Origin: Bacteroidota bacterium
GTDB lineage: Bacteria; Bacteroidota; Bacteroidia; Bacteroidales; Marinifilaceae
Direction: 5' to 3'
Length of the DNA stretch: 18,978 nt
Assembly: GCA_023400335.1 (NCBI GenBank)
Contig: JAEXFF010000358.1
Coordinates: forward strand, 1-18,978
The position numbers and the translations under genes were made by a program. This document shows, one piece after another, positions 1-7,466 of this stretch (positions within the stretch are counted from its first letter, which is position 1; every line of letters begins with the position of its first letter). The notes beneath the pieces were generated by a model. It ran no database searches. It worked only from the letters and a program-made list of their open reading frames with translations, and had not been told where the DNA came from.

Positions 1-584
1 GCACATACATATCCGTCAGGAACCATCCGGGCTACCCAAACAGCTCCTTTTTCTCCTTCTCCTTTGCCGATCATTTCCATGATCCATACTTCATTCGGAT
101 CACTGATGGAAAAAGATTCCCCTTCGCTTGCATAACCGTAATCTTCTACCAGGTTTGTCATCACCAGGATGGCTTCCCGGGCATTTTTAGCCCTTTGAAG
201 GGCCAGGTAAATTAAACTGCCATAGTCAATAATAGCCCCTTTTTGCGAAGAAAGTTCATGCCGGCCTCCATAAGTCGTTTCTCCTATAGCCAACTGATGC
301 TCGTTCATATTACCGATTACATTGTAAGTATGCCGGACTTGGGGAATTTTACCCAGGTATTTCCCGGTATCCCATTCGTAAATCTCGACCTCACTGCCTT
401 CCGGCCAATCTGCTGCCGGCCAGTGATAGAGTTCTCCATATAATACATGTGAATCAGCAGAATAAGTAATAACTGTAGAACCGTCTTTCGTTGCCGACTT
501 TGTAAATAAAAAATTTGTGCAGGCCCATACCTCAGACATGCTCCCGATTAATATTAGAAGTACTAAGAAACTTAATTTACTCAT
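1..584 (-). CDS. Secreted C69-family dipeptidase-like hydrolase, 5' part
   Basis: The minus strand is open from an ATG at 584-582 to the window edge, giving the first 194 residues; the C-terminus lies outside. Residues 1-21 form a hydrophobic signal peptide ending VWA, and Cys22 follows directly in an ACTN context. In peptidase family C69 (N-terminal nucleophile hydrolases, PepD-like dipeptidases), cleavage exposes exactly such a Cys as the catalytic nucleophile. Further family-like segments are the stretch from ITYSADSH, NVIGNMNEHQLAIGETTYGG, the run around residue 140 (IDYGSLIYLALQRAKNAREAI) and SFSISDPNEVWIMEMIG. The product is probably exported and cleaves dipeptides or small amides. DUF4293 lies 130 bp upstream on the same strand. 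No clear promoter was seen between them. A linear-amide hydrolase with the same fold is the main alternative. Confidence 0.85.
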   Translation of the reverse strand, partial: MSKLSFLVLLILIGSMSEVWACTNFLFTKSATKDGSTVITYSADSHVLYGELYHWPAADWPEGSEVEIYEWDTGKYLGKIPQVRHTYNVIGNMNEHQLAIGETTYGGRHELSSQKGAIIDYGSLIYLALQRAKNAREAILVMTNLVEDYGYASEGESFSISDPNEVWIMEMIGKGEGEKGAVWVARMVPDGYVC

Positions 585-713
585 GATTTATAATTTAGAT
601 TTGTTATTTAGACGAATCGTCCTTGTTGTACTGATTTTTCGGATCTTTATATCCGGACGCTATTATTCCTTCCTTTTTATCCGGTTTACCGGATGTCTTC
701 TTTATCTTTCTAC

Positions 714-1187
714 TTAGCGGATTCTATCGTAGGATTTCAAGGTCGAAATATCTTTTATAATGCCTCTCATGGCTAGCCATGTAAGGATAATTCCAACAAT
801 GGGAAAACAAAAGCCTAATTCGATATGCCAGTCGCCTGTCGGCTTTACAATATTATAAGCCTGTGTGGAAACAAGGACAATCAAACCGATCATCAGAATA
901 ATATTGACCAGGCACATGCGTAATTGCAGTAATTGCTTTTTGTATAAAAAAATTGTAATGAAAGCCAGTCCTGTAATAATAATATTGAGTATCATGGAAA
1001 ACCAGTTATAGGTGATAAACACAAAAGGATCTCCGGCTTGTATATATTTGGTGGTATAAAATAGAAAGAACGAATTTGATTCGATTGAATTCTGCGGAAT
1101 TTCTAATTGAATAACCGGTAGGAAAAATAAAAGTCCGGTAATAACAAAAGTCAGAAATAAAAAAACGGATTGTAATCTTTGTATCAT
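714..1187 (-). CDS. DUF4293 family integral membrane protein
   Basis: This 157-residue protein begins MIQRLQSVFLFL and ends in DRIR, both typical of the Bacteroidetes DUF4293 family. It has about four hydrophobic segments (near residues 5-25, 50-75, 80-105 and 120-142) joined by short charged loops, so it should sit in the inner membrane. The function of the family is not known and nothing in the sequence suggests a catalytic site. The start is fixed by the conserved MIQR beginning. It lies 111 bp downstream of the nucleoside phosphorylase on the same strand. A TATTTCTG element at 1235-1228, one mismatch from a Bacteroidetes -7 box, could give it its own transcript. Confidence 0.85.
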   Translation of the reverse strand: MIQRLQSVFLFLTFVITGLLFFLPVIQLEIPQNSIESNSFFLFYTTKYIQAGDPFVFITYNWFSMILNIIITGLAFITIFLYKKQLLQLRMCLVNIILMIGLIVLVSTQAYNIVKPTGDWHIELGFCFPIVGIILTWLAMRGIIKDISTLKSYDRIR

Positions 1188-1298
1188 AATCGTAAAAGTT
1201 TAATAACTTCCAGGAATTAAAAAGTATCAGAAATATTAATAATCCGGATGATCTTTTTACTGTTTCCGGAAGAACATTGTTTTATAAAATATTACCGG

Positions 1299-2174
1299 TT
1301 AAAGGGTCAGTTTGTCTAATGTATAAGTGATTAATTTGTTCATATTACCGTGATAGTCTGCAGAAGCAGCTCCGGTCATCCTGTTGGCAATAATGAGGCA
1401 GATGGTAGCTGCATGATGGCCTAATAAATTGCAAAGACCTGTAATGGCTGCACTTTCCATTTCATAATTAGTTACTTTATAATCCTTATACCGGAAAGCT
1501 GTAATCCGGTCGTTGATGCCCGGCATGGCCAGAGGTAAACGCAATACCCGTCCCTGAGGCCCGTAAAAACCGACAGCAGTCAAGGTGACCCCCTTCGTCG
1601 TTATGCCCTCTGTGTGCAGACGGGATACTAATAAAGGAGAAGCATTTACTACATACGGATGAGCGGCATCCGGAGTCCATTGACAATGCTGTACAAAAGC
1701 TCTTTCGAAATCCTGATCACATACTTGTTGGTTGTTTCCGTAAAAACGGAGCACACCGTCGCACCCGATGCTTTTTTCTGAAATGACAAAAGAATCGACA
1801 GGTATATCTGCCTGTACCGAACCGGATGTACCGATACGGACAATGTTCAAACTGCGCTTTTCATTCCGGATCTCTTTTGTTTTTAAATCAATATTTACTA
1901 ATGCATCCAATTCATTTATCACAATATCGATATTATCCGGTCCGATTCCGGTAGATAATACGGATAATCGATGATTTTTATACGTTCCGGTAATGGTATA
2001 GAATTCCCGGTTACTTTTTTTCACTTCAATAGAATCGAAATGTGTCGCAATTGTTTCAACCCGCCCCGGATCTCCTACCAGGATGACGGTATCCGCCAGG
2101 TCTTCGGGCAATAAATGCAGGTGGAATATACTTCCATCTTCATTTGTTATTAATTCTGAAGATTTTATCGACAT
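1299..2174 (-). CDS. Nucleoside phosphorylase (uridine phosphorylase-like, PNP/UDP family)
   Basis: The 291-residue protein belongs to the trimeric/hexameric nucleoside phosphorylase family. Visible motifs in order are LVGDPGRV (residues 32-39, phosphate-binding arginine), STGIGPDNIDIVI (phosphate loop), VRIGTSGSVQADIP and the NYEMESAAI signature, whose EME residues contact ribose. It should split a nucleoside with phosphate into a free base and ribose 1-phosphate in the cytoplasm (salvage). The overall pattern, including the YEMES motif, favours uridine over purine nucleosides, but substrate choice cannot be settled from sequence. Start: ATG 2174-2172. A well-formed promoter lies upstream (2320-2291), which predicts a leader of roughly 110 nt. 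No strong terminator follows the gene, so read-through into DUF4293 is possible. Confidence 0.9.
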   Translation of the reverse strand: MSIKSSELITNEDGSIFHLHLLPEDLADTVILVGDPGRVETIATHFDSIEVKKSNREFYTITGTYKNHRLSVLSTGIGPDNIDIVINELDALVNIDLKTKEIRNEKRSLNIVRIGTSGSVQADIPVDSFVISEKSIGCDGVLRFYGNNQQVCDQDFERAFVQHCQWTPDAAHPYVVNASPLLVSRLHTEGITTKGVTLTAVGFYGPQGRVLRLPLAMPGINDRITAFRYKDYKVTNYEMESAAITGLCNLLGHHAATICLIIANRMTGAASADYHGNMNKLITYTLDKLTL

Positions 2175-2290
2175 CGTTTTTATTTTAAAAGTTGGTTTTC
2201 ACCTTTCTGTCTGGTTCCCCGGACATTTTATATTTATAAAACAATGAAAGCGTTAATAGCCTTCTTTTTTACCCTTTTTTATTTGCAGCT

Positions 2291-2320
2291 CAAAAATAAA
2301 AAGGTTTGAGGGATAAACAA
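2291..2320 (-). promoter_or_regulatory. Promoter for the nucleoside phosphorylase gene
   Basis: On the minus strand TTG (2320-2318) is followed after 19 bp by TATTTTTG (2298-2291). This matches the Bacteroidetes housekeeping consensus TTG / TAnnTTTG with normal spacing. Transcription should start near 2283. Confidence 0.6.
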
Positions 2321-2478
2321 AATAAACGTCCGATAAATGTTTAAAAGTTTGGATGTTCAAAGAGTTCAGCCCCTTTATGTTTTGTGTGCGAAAACCTTCT
2401 GTTCAGATTTTGGAAGGATTAATATAAATTATTTATGATTTTTGTTAAATTCGCGTGAGTATATATGTGAGTGTTGTT

Positions 2479-2898
2479 ATGGATATTGTTAAATTTCAAG
2501 GAACGGACAGAAAACTATACGAATATGTCAGTCCATTGGTGATGAACCCTGCTATTCTGCGGCAAAACAACAACTATCCTTTTAAAACGGGACCTAGATA
2601 TGTGTGGTACATAGCTACCGGAAACGGGCAGATCGTAGGGTTTATGCCGGTAAAGAAAACGACTACCGGCAACTATATTATAGATAATTATTACGTAAAG
2701 GGAGATGATGTGCAGGTCCTTAAAGAATTATTGACGGAAATAATTACAGATAGGACAGGGCAAGGGGAACTTTGGGCTACAGTTCACAAACGTCATGTTA
2801 AACAGTTCGTACAAAATGGTTTTCAGATCTATATCGAGTGGAAAAATTATAATAAAATGCGGTATTATTTGGGGAAAAAAGCCATATGTGCAAATTAA
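2479..2898 (+). CDS. Degenerate GNAT-like protein, first gene of the Ibr-type cassette
   Basis: From the ATG at 2479 the protein has 139 residues; an in-frame GTG at 2455 would add eight, but the ATG fits better with a TAAATTCG near-match to a -7 box at 2446-2453. Strand-helix order resembles a GNAT acyltransferase: a strand pair VWYIATGNGQIVGFMPV, then a strand and helix IIDNYYVKGDDVQVLKELL, and a C-terminal part with FVQNGFQIYIEW resembling the usual GNAT 'GF' strand. The acetyl-CoA pyrophosphate loop (Q/RxxGxG/A) is not recognisable, so it may have lost catalysis or use another ligand. Its stop overlaps the next start by 13 nt, which implies translational coupling with the PP-loop gene. 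The GNAT call is an inference from pattern only. Confidence 0.7.
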   Translation: MDIVKFQGTDRKLYEYVSPLVMNPAILRQNNNYPFKTGPRYVWYIATGNGQIVGFMPVKKTTTGNYIIDNYYVKGDDVQVLKELLTEIITDRTGQGELWATVHKRHVKQFVQNGFQIYIEWKNYNKMRYYLGKKAICAN

Positions 2899-4184
2899 AT
2901 GTGTATGAAGCAGCGCAACAAAGGCTGAAGATTATTTTCGATTATTTTGATTATGTGTATGTGTCTTTTTCAGGAGGAAAAGACAGCGGCGTGCTTTTGA
3001 ATCTTTGTCTGGATTATATCCGGAAATATGCTCCCGGACGTAAATTAGGTGTATTTCATATGGATTATGAAATCCAGTACCAGCAGACAACCGAGTACGT
3101 CGAACGTACCTTATCGGAAAATCAGGATATTCTGGAGGTTTTTCACTGTTGTATTCCCTTTAAAGTTCCGACATGTACTTCTATGTTTCAGTTGTATTGG
3201 CGGCCTTGGGAGGAAAATCACCGGAATATATGGGTGAGGAACAGACCGGAAAACTGTTTTACGGAAAAAGATTTCGGGTTTTTTAGTCCGAAACTTTGGG
3301 ATTATGATTTTCAAAAATTATTTCCCCACTGGCTGCGTCATCGGAAAAAATGCCGCCGGATTTGTTGTCTTGTCGGGATTCGGACCCAGGAAAGTTTTAA
3401 CCGCTGGCGGGCAATTTACAGTGGTAAGAATTATCAGCGGCTGGAAGACTATAAGTGGACGCACTGTATCAGCCGGGGAGAATATAATGCCTATCCTATA
3501 TATGATTGGAAAACGACGGATATATGGACCGCAAATGGCCGGTTCTCCTGGACTTATAACCGTCTCTACGATCTGTATTATCAGGCCGGAGTTCCGCTTT
3601 CCCGTCAACGGGTGGCAAGTCCGTTTATTTCTCAGGCTGTTCCCAGTCTGGCGATATACAGAGCCATAGATCCCGATACCTGGGGACGGATGATCGGACG
3701 TGTAAATGGGGTGGGAAGTGCAGGAATTTATGGGAATACTGCAGCTATGGGCTGGAGAAATATTACTTGTCCTCCCGGTTTTTCGTGGAAGGAATATATG
3801 CATTTTTTGTTGAGAACTCTCCCGGAAGAAACCCGTCTGAATTATCTGGATAAACTGTCTGTAAGTATTAGGTTCTGGCGGGAAAGAGGAGGATGTCTTT
3901 CTGAAAAGACTATTGAAAAACTGAAGGCAGCTCAGATTCCTATATCGATAGAAGAAACTACTGCATACCGGACCCACAAAAAACCTGTACGCATGGAATA
4001 TCTTGACGATATCGATATTCCCGAATTCAGAGAAATCCCGACTTATAAACGAATGTGCATCTGTATTATGAAGAATGACCATACCTGTAAGTATATGGGA
4101 TTTTCCCAGACAAAACGTGAACGGAGTATGAAAAAGTATGCGATGAATAAATACAAAGCTCATCAAAATGGCAAAAAAGATTGA
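2886..4184 (+). CDS. ibrA: IbrA-like PP-loop / PAPS reductase-family protein (DUF3440)
   Basis: This is a 432-residue protein of the PP-loop ATP pyrophosphatase superfamily, on the branch with PAPS reductases, DndC and IbrA. The PP-loop SGGKDS is at residues 29-34 in YVYVSFSGGKDSGVLL. A strand with HMDYEIQY follows at 58-65, then GIRTQES at 163-169 (comparable to the GIRxxES motif of PAPS reductases) and PIYDWKTTDIW at 203-213. The C-terminal half (CPPGFSWKEYMHFLLRTL onward) corresponds to the DUF3440 region. Cysteines cluster at 87-88, 96, 155 and 159-160, which might bind metal or carry sulfur. The family is expected to adenylate a substrate, often for sulfur transfer; true sulfate assimilation is unlikely because no other cys genes are nearby. 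E. coli IbrA was described as a regulator of Ig-binding proteins, but its biochemical activity is not known to me. It overlaps both neighbours. Confidence 0.87.
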   Translation: MCKLNVYEAAQQRLKIIFDYFDYVYVSFSGGKDSGVLLNLCLDYIRKYAPGRKLGVFHMDYEIQYQQTTEYVERTLSENQDILEVFHCCIPFKVPTCTSMFQLYWRPWEENHRNIWVRNRPENCFTEKDFGFFSPKLWDYDFQKLFPHWLRHRKKCRRICCLVGIRTQESFNRWRAIYSGKNYQRLEDYKWTHCISRGEYNAYPIYDWKTTDIWTANGRFSWTYNRLYDLYYQAGVPLSRQRVASPFISQAVPSLAIYRAIDPDTWGRMIGRVNGVGSAGIYGNTAAMGWRNITCPPGFSWKEYMHFLLRTLPEETRLNYLDKLSVSIRFWRERGGCLSEKTIEKLKAAQIPISIEETTAYRTHKKPVRMEYLDDIDIPEFREIPTYKRMCICIMKNDHTCKYMGFSQTKRERSMKKYAMNKYKAHQNGKKD

Positions 4185-4692
4185 AAGTCCTGTGTATACC
4201 GTCAAGGCTGTACCCCTGGAAAAAGTAGTGGCTAATAGTTATAACCCCAATGTAGTAGCACCTCCGGAAATGCGGTTGCTGGAAATATCCATCTGGGAAG
4301 ATGGATATACAATGCCCTGCGTATGTTATTATCTTAAAGAGAAGGATCAGTACGAGATCGTAGATGGTTTTCATCGCTATATGGTAATGAAAACTTCCCG
4401 GCGTATTTATGAAAGGGAAAAGGGATTGTTGCCAGTTGTGGTGATCGATAAGGATATATCCAACAGAATGGCTTCTACGATACGTCATAACAGGGCCCGG
4501 GGAATGCATTCCGTGGAGCTGATGTCCGGAATCGTGACAGAGCTGGTTCGTTCGGGCATGTCTGACAATTGGATTAGGCGTAATATCGGAATGGACAAGG
4601 ACGAGCTTCTTCGGCTCAAACAAATATCCGGCTTGGCAGAATTGTTTGCCAGGAAGGAATTCAGTCTGTCGGAAGAAGAGCAGAAGGAATAA
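4168..4692 (+). CDS. ibrB: IbrB-like ParB/Srx-domain protein
   Basis: The 174-residue protein has a ParB N-terminal (ParB/sulfiredoxin fold) domain over about residues 10-115: VPLEKVVANSYNPN at the start, VDGFHR at 65-70 where ParB proteins have their GxxR nucleotide motif, and RHNRARGMHS at 106-115, equivalent to the ENxxR region. A short helical part (about 118-160, with MSDNWIRRNIGMDKDELLRL) looks like an HTH. The sulfiredoxin catalytic Cys is absent (F68 in DGFHR), so nucleotide binding is more likely than Srx chemistry. At 174 residues it is far shorter than chromosomal ParB and lacks its dimerisation tail. The start overlaps the end of the PP-loop gene by 17 nt. IbrB-like proteins are habitual partners of IbrA-like proteins, which supports both calls. 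Confidence 0.87.
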   Translation: MAKKIESPVYTVKAVPLEKVVANSYNPNVVAPPEMRLLEISIWEDGYTMPCVCYYLKEKDQYEIVDGFHRYMVMKTSRRIYEREKGLLPVVVIDKDISNRMASTIRHNRARGMHSVELMSGIVTELVRSGMSDNWIRRNIGMDKDELLRLKQISGLAELFARKEFSLSEEEQKE

Positions 4693-4743
4693 AAAGTATA
4701 TTTCTACTGGTTTACTATCCGTTTCCCTTAACTCCCTAAAATT

Positions 4744-4777
4744 AAAACGGATATATCATTCCGATATATCCGCTTTT
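4744..4777. terminator. Bidirectional intrinsic terminator between ibrB and rny
   Basis: A perfect 10-bp stem (CGGATATATC at 4748-4757 and GATATATCCG at 4763-4772) encloses the loop ATTCC. It is flanked by AAAA on the left and CTTTT on the right, so U-runs follow the hairpin on both strands. It can end both converging transcripts. Confidence 0.85.
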
Positions 4778-4849
4778 GTAGATAAAATTGTAAAACGTTA
4801 AAAAATTGCCGGATGTGGCATTTCAATATTCAAACGAATACAATCTACT

Positions 4850-6385
4850 TTATTTTGCATAGGCTATTGCCCGTGTTTCCCGGATGACGGTGACTTTTAC
4901 CTGTCCCGGGTAGGTCATTTCATCCTGAATACGTTTGGCAATATCGAATGATATTTTTTCGGCTTCATTATCAGAGATTTTTTCACTTCCTACCACTACC
5001 CGAAGCTCACGTCCGGCCTGAATTGCGTATGTTTTTACTACCCCATTGTAAGAAAGGGCTAAGTCTTCCATGTCTTTCAGGCGTTTGATATACGATTCAA
5101 CTACTTCCCGGCGGGCTCCCGGACGAGCTCCGGAAATGGCGTCGCAAGCCTGTACGATAGGAGCAATCAAAGTTGTCATTTCAATTTCTTCGTGATGGGC
5201 TCCGATAGCATTGCAGATATCAGGCTTTTCTTTGTATTTTTCAGCCAATTGCATACCTAAGATTGCGTGCGGCAATTCCGGTTCATCATCCGGCACCTTA
5301 CCGATATCGTGTAGTAATCCGGCTCTTTTAGCTTTTTTCACGTTCAATCCTAATTCTGCAGCCATAATAGCGCATAAATTTGCCGTTTCCCGGGCATGTT
5401 GCAACAAATTCTGTCCGTAAGAAGAACGGTATTTCATTTTGCCGATGAGGCGGATCAGTTCAGGATGCAAACCGTGTATTCCCAAATCGATAGTTGTGCG
5501 CTTACCGGTTTCAATTATTTCCTCTTCGATCTGTTTTTTTACTTTATTTACCACTTCTTCAATACGGGCCGGGTGAATTCGTCCGTCCGTAACCAATTGG
5601 TGCAAAGACAGACGGGCAATTTCCCTTCTTACGGGATCGAAGCCTGAAAGAACGATGGCTTCCGGCGTATCGTCTACAATGATTTCTACGCCTGTAGCTG
5701 CTTCCAATGCACGGATATTTCGTCCTTCCCGTCCGATAATCCGGCCTTTGATTTCATCGGAATCGATATGGAAAATGGAAACGGCATTTTCTGTGGCTGT
5801 TTCTGTGGCTACCCGCTGTATCGTTTTGATGACGATTTTTTTCGCTTCTGTATTAGCCGTCATTTTCGCTTCTTCCATAATTTCATTTACATAGGAAACA
5901 GCTTCAGCTTCAGCCTCTTCTTTTAAGGAATTGATCAGTTTTTCTTTGGCTTGCTCCCCGGACATACCTGAGATAGCTTCCAGTTGTTCAATTTGTTGCT
6001 TTTTTAATTTATCCAGTTCTGTAACCTTCTTTTCCAATAATTCTTTCTGTACATCGATATTTGCTTGTAAAGATTGTAAATCTTTGGATTTTCGCTGTAC
6101 CTCTTCCATCTTTTGGGACATAAACGATTCCTGTTGCTTCAGTTTGTTTTCGGCTATCAGCAATTTATTATTCCGGGCTGCAGCTTGTTTTTCATGTTCT
6201 GCTTTGATCTGGAGAAATTTCTCTTTTGCCTGGAGGATTTTATCCTTTTTGATGACTTCGGCTTCAGCTTCAGCTTCTTTGATAATATTAGCGCTTCTGC
6301 GCTTCAGAGAAAGCCTGATCACCACATAACCGATCAAAAAACCGGCAACCAGGGCCACCACCCCTGCTATAATTATATTTGTCAT
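4850..6385 (-). CDS. rny: Ribonuclease Y
   Basis: The 511-residue protein has the full RNase Y layout. An N-terminal membrane anchor spans residues 4-27. A long Lys/Glu/Gln-rich coiled coil runs to about 200. A KH RNA-binding domain follows with [15 protein letters not shown] and [22 protein letters not shown]. Then comes an HD hydrolase domain with QHARETA, the [12 protein letters not shown] metal motif and AIGAHHEE. It is the membrane-bound endoribonuclease that begins mRNA decay. Length and domain order are normal, with no broken motif. It lies 96 bp downstream of the 6S RNA terminator and 317 bp from zapA on the same strand. No TAnnTTTG box is obvious immediately upstream, so its promoter is not identified. 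Confidence 0.97.
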   Translation of the reverse strand: MTNIIIAGVVALVAGFLIGYVVIRLSLKRRSANIIKEAEAEAEVIKKDKILQAKEKFLQIKAEHEKQAAARNNKLLIAENKLKQQESFMSQKMEEVQRKSKDLQSLQANIDVQKELLEKKVTELDKLKKQQIEQLEAISGMSGEQAKEKLINSLKEEAEAEAVSYVNEIMEEAKMTANTEAKKIVIKTIQRVATETATENAVSIFHIDSDEIKGRIIGREGRNIRALEAATGVEIIVDDTPEAIVLSGFDPVRREIARLSLHQLVTDGRIHPARIEEVVNKVKKQIEEEIIETGKRTTIDLGIHGLHPELIRLIGKMKYRSSYGQNLLQHARETANLCAIMAAELGLNVKKAKRAGLLHDIGKVPDDEPELPHAILGMQLAEKYKEKPDICNAIGAHHEEIEMTTLIAPIVQACDAISGARPGARREVVESYIKRLKDMEDLALSYNGVVKTYAIQAGRELRVVVGSEKISDNEAEKISFDIAKRIQDEMTYPGQVKVTVIRETRAIAYAK

Positions 6386-6481
6386 ATTGTTGAAATTAAT
6401 TTATTTATAATTTATATACTATTAATGTAACTTTTTCGCTCAGATCGTTTTTTATTATTCGTATTGCTGCCTGCACAGCAT

Positions 6482-6675
6482 AAAAAAACCCGCACTATTT
6501 CATTTAATAAAACCCCTGTATGCCACGGGTAGAGCTGCCATTTGATTCAAACTTCCACTGTCCCGAAGGAACTCCGAAGAGTTGAGGCCTGTTTTCGGCA
6601 AATAAAGCATCCGCTCTAATTGTTTGAGTGTTGAGTTTTTCGCTTAAATTCGAAATAATGCGGGAATACCTTTAC
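6482..6675 (-). ncRNA. ssrS: 6S RNA (SsrS; Bacteroidales-1 type)
   Basis: Between zapA and rny the minus strand encodes a roughly 190-nt RNA with 6S architecture. The closing stem pairs CCCGCATTATTTC (6664-6652) with GAAATAGTGCGGG (6501-6489) over 13 positions with one mismatch. A run of T (6488-6482) follows, so the closing stem also acts as terminator. The apical part holds a UUCG-capped hairpin AACTCTTCGGAGTT (6583-6570) next to TCCTTCGGGA. The region between is the expected large open bubble that mimics a melted promoter and binds RNA polymerase. The 5' end near 6675 is estimated. A GTTCTTTG element at 6694-6687 is a weak -7 candidate. zapA followed by ssrS is also the arrangement in E. 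coli. No tool was run to score the fold. Confidence 0.82.
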
Positions 6676-6701
6676 GAATAATTCAAAGAACGTTTATTTA
6701 A

Positions 6702-7004
6702 TTACTCTTTGACGATTTCATCCATTTTTAAATTAATTTTTTCAATTTCACGAATCAACGGTTCACTATCATTCCTTTTTTCTGCCTGTATCAGCGCTAC
6801 TGTATGCTGGAAGGCTGTCAGGTACAGAAAATCCAATGGATCGGCCTGTGTACCGTATTTTGCCTGAAATTTAGAAATCATATCATTAATACGCTTCGAT
6901 GCTGCCCGGTAAATCTCTTCCTCTTCCTGACTCTTCGCAATGATCGGGAACTTTTTGTTCGCGATACTGACATTGATCGAAACCGTAGTATCTTTTTCAC
7001 TCAT
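6702..7004 (-). CDS. zapA: Cell division protein ZapA
   Basis: This 100-residue protein begins SEKDTTVSINVSIANKKFPI, the beta-hairpin globular head of ZapA. It continues with EEEEIYRAASKRINDMISKFQ and a long C-terminal helix (about residues 50-100) that forms the coiled-coil dimer. ZapA cross-links FtsZ protofilaments at mid-cell. The ATG starts one nucleotide after the TGA of the coiled-coil gene upstream, so the two are almost certainly co-translated. The 6S RNA gene follows within about 30 bp. Confidence 0.92.
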   Translation of the reverse strand: MSEKDTTVSINVSIANKKFPIIAKSQEEEEIYRAASKRINDMISKFQAKYGTQADPLDFLYLTAFQHTVALIQAEKRNDSEPLIREIEKINLKMDEIVKE

Positions 7005-7005
7005 A

Positions 7006-7299
7006 TCAATTGTTCAAAAGAGCAATGCACTTGTCAATCTCCCGCACCAGTTGGTTAATCCGCATTTTCGCTTCGTAACTCCCGTCACTTTTGCCTGAAA
7101 TTGCGTTTGCCACTCTGGCTGTTTTTAATTCTTCATTTAAAATCTGGTTCTCACTTTTCAGCTGTTCGATTTCAGATAACAGTTGTTGTATCCTGCTTTC
7201 CTGATCTTTATTCTTTTCCAGTGAGGATATATATAATTTTATTAATCGTTCAACTTTAAATTTCAGCTCGTTTAAAACGGCCTCTTGTCTTTCCGTCAT
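7006..7299 (-). CDS. Small coiled-coil protein paired with ZapA
   Basis: Read from the ATG at 7299-7297 the product has 97 residues (MTERQEAVLNELKFKVERLI...). Residues 5-70 are an uninterrupted amphipathic, Glu/Lys/Gln-rich helix with heptad leucines. The tail ends KMRINQLVREIDKCIALLNN, a pattern I associate with the Bacteroidetes protein found upstream of zapA. The open frame extends to an ATG at 7389, but the promoter at 7422-7392 would start RNA near 7385, inside that extension, so the shorter form is preferred. It may be a ZapB-like partner of ZapA; that role is inferred from location and coiled coil only. Confidence 0.8.
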   Translation of the reverse strand: MTERQEAVLNELKFKVERLIKLYISSLEKNKDQESRIQQLLSEIEQLKSENQILNEELKTARVANAISGKSDGSYEAKMRINQLVREIDKCIALLNN

Positions 7300-7391
7300 G
7301 TTTTCAATAACTTGAAATGAATGGCTGCCCTTGTAAACAGCGCTTATTTTAAAGTGTTCTGAAAAGCAATCTTTTACCATCCTTTTCATGA

Positions 7392-7422
7392 CAAAGATAA
7401 TTTTTTTTCTTTATATTATCAA
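7392..7422 (-). promoter_or_regulatory. Promoter for the coiled-coil gene and zapA
   Basis: On the minus strand TTG (7422-7420), a 20-bp spacer and TATCTTTG (7399-7392) match the Bacteroidetes promoter consensus exactly. The predicted start near 7385 decides for the shorter protein start at 7299 and leaves an 86-nt leader. Confidence 0.7.
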
Positions 7423-7431
7423 GAGTGTTGA

Positions 7432-7439
7432 TATATTTG
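7432..7439 (+). promoter_or_regulatory. -7 box of the M23 peptidase promoter
   Basis: TATATTTG fits TAnnTTTG perfectly and would start RNA about 20 nt before the ATG at 7467. No clear TTG lies 19-21 bp upstream, where there is only a T-run. It is divergent from the promoter at 7422-7392, and the two share one short control region. Confidence 0.6.
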
Positions 7440-7466
7440 CAGAAGAAATTATGATGTTTTTAATCC

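Noticed and set aside
2455..2478. Upstream GTG start for the GNAT-like gene
   Set aside because: The first residues look unlike the rest, and a near-consensus -7 box at 2446-2453 places the RNA start beyond the GTG.
3318..4205. 295-codon open frame on the minus strand antisense to ibrA
   Set aside because: It lies fully inside a gene with clear family motifs, resembles no family I know, and has no promoter; it is a frame shadow, as is the 185-codon frame at 4066-4623.
5931..6430. Long plus-strand open frames opposite rny
   Set aside because: They are complements of the Lys/Glu-rich coiled coil and give unnatural Ser/Phe/Cys-rich sequence.
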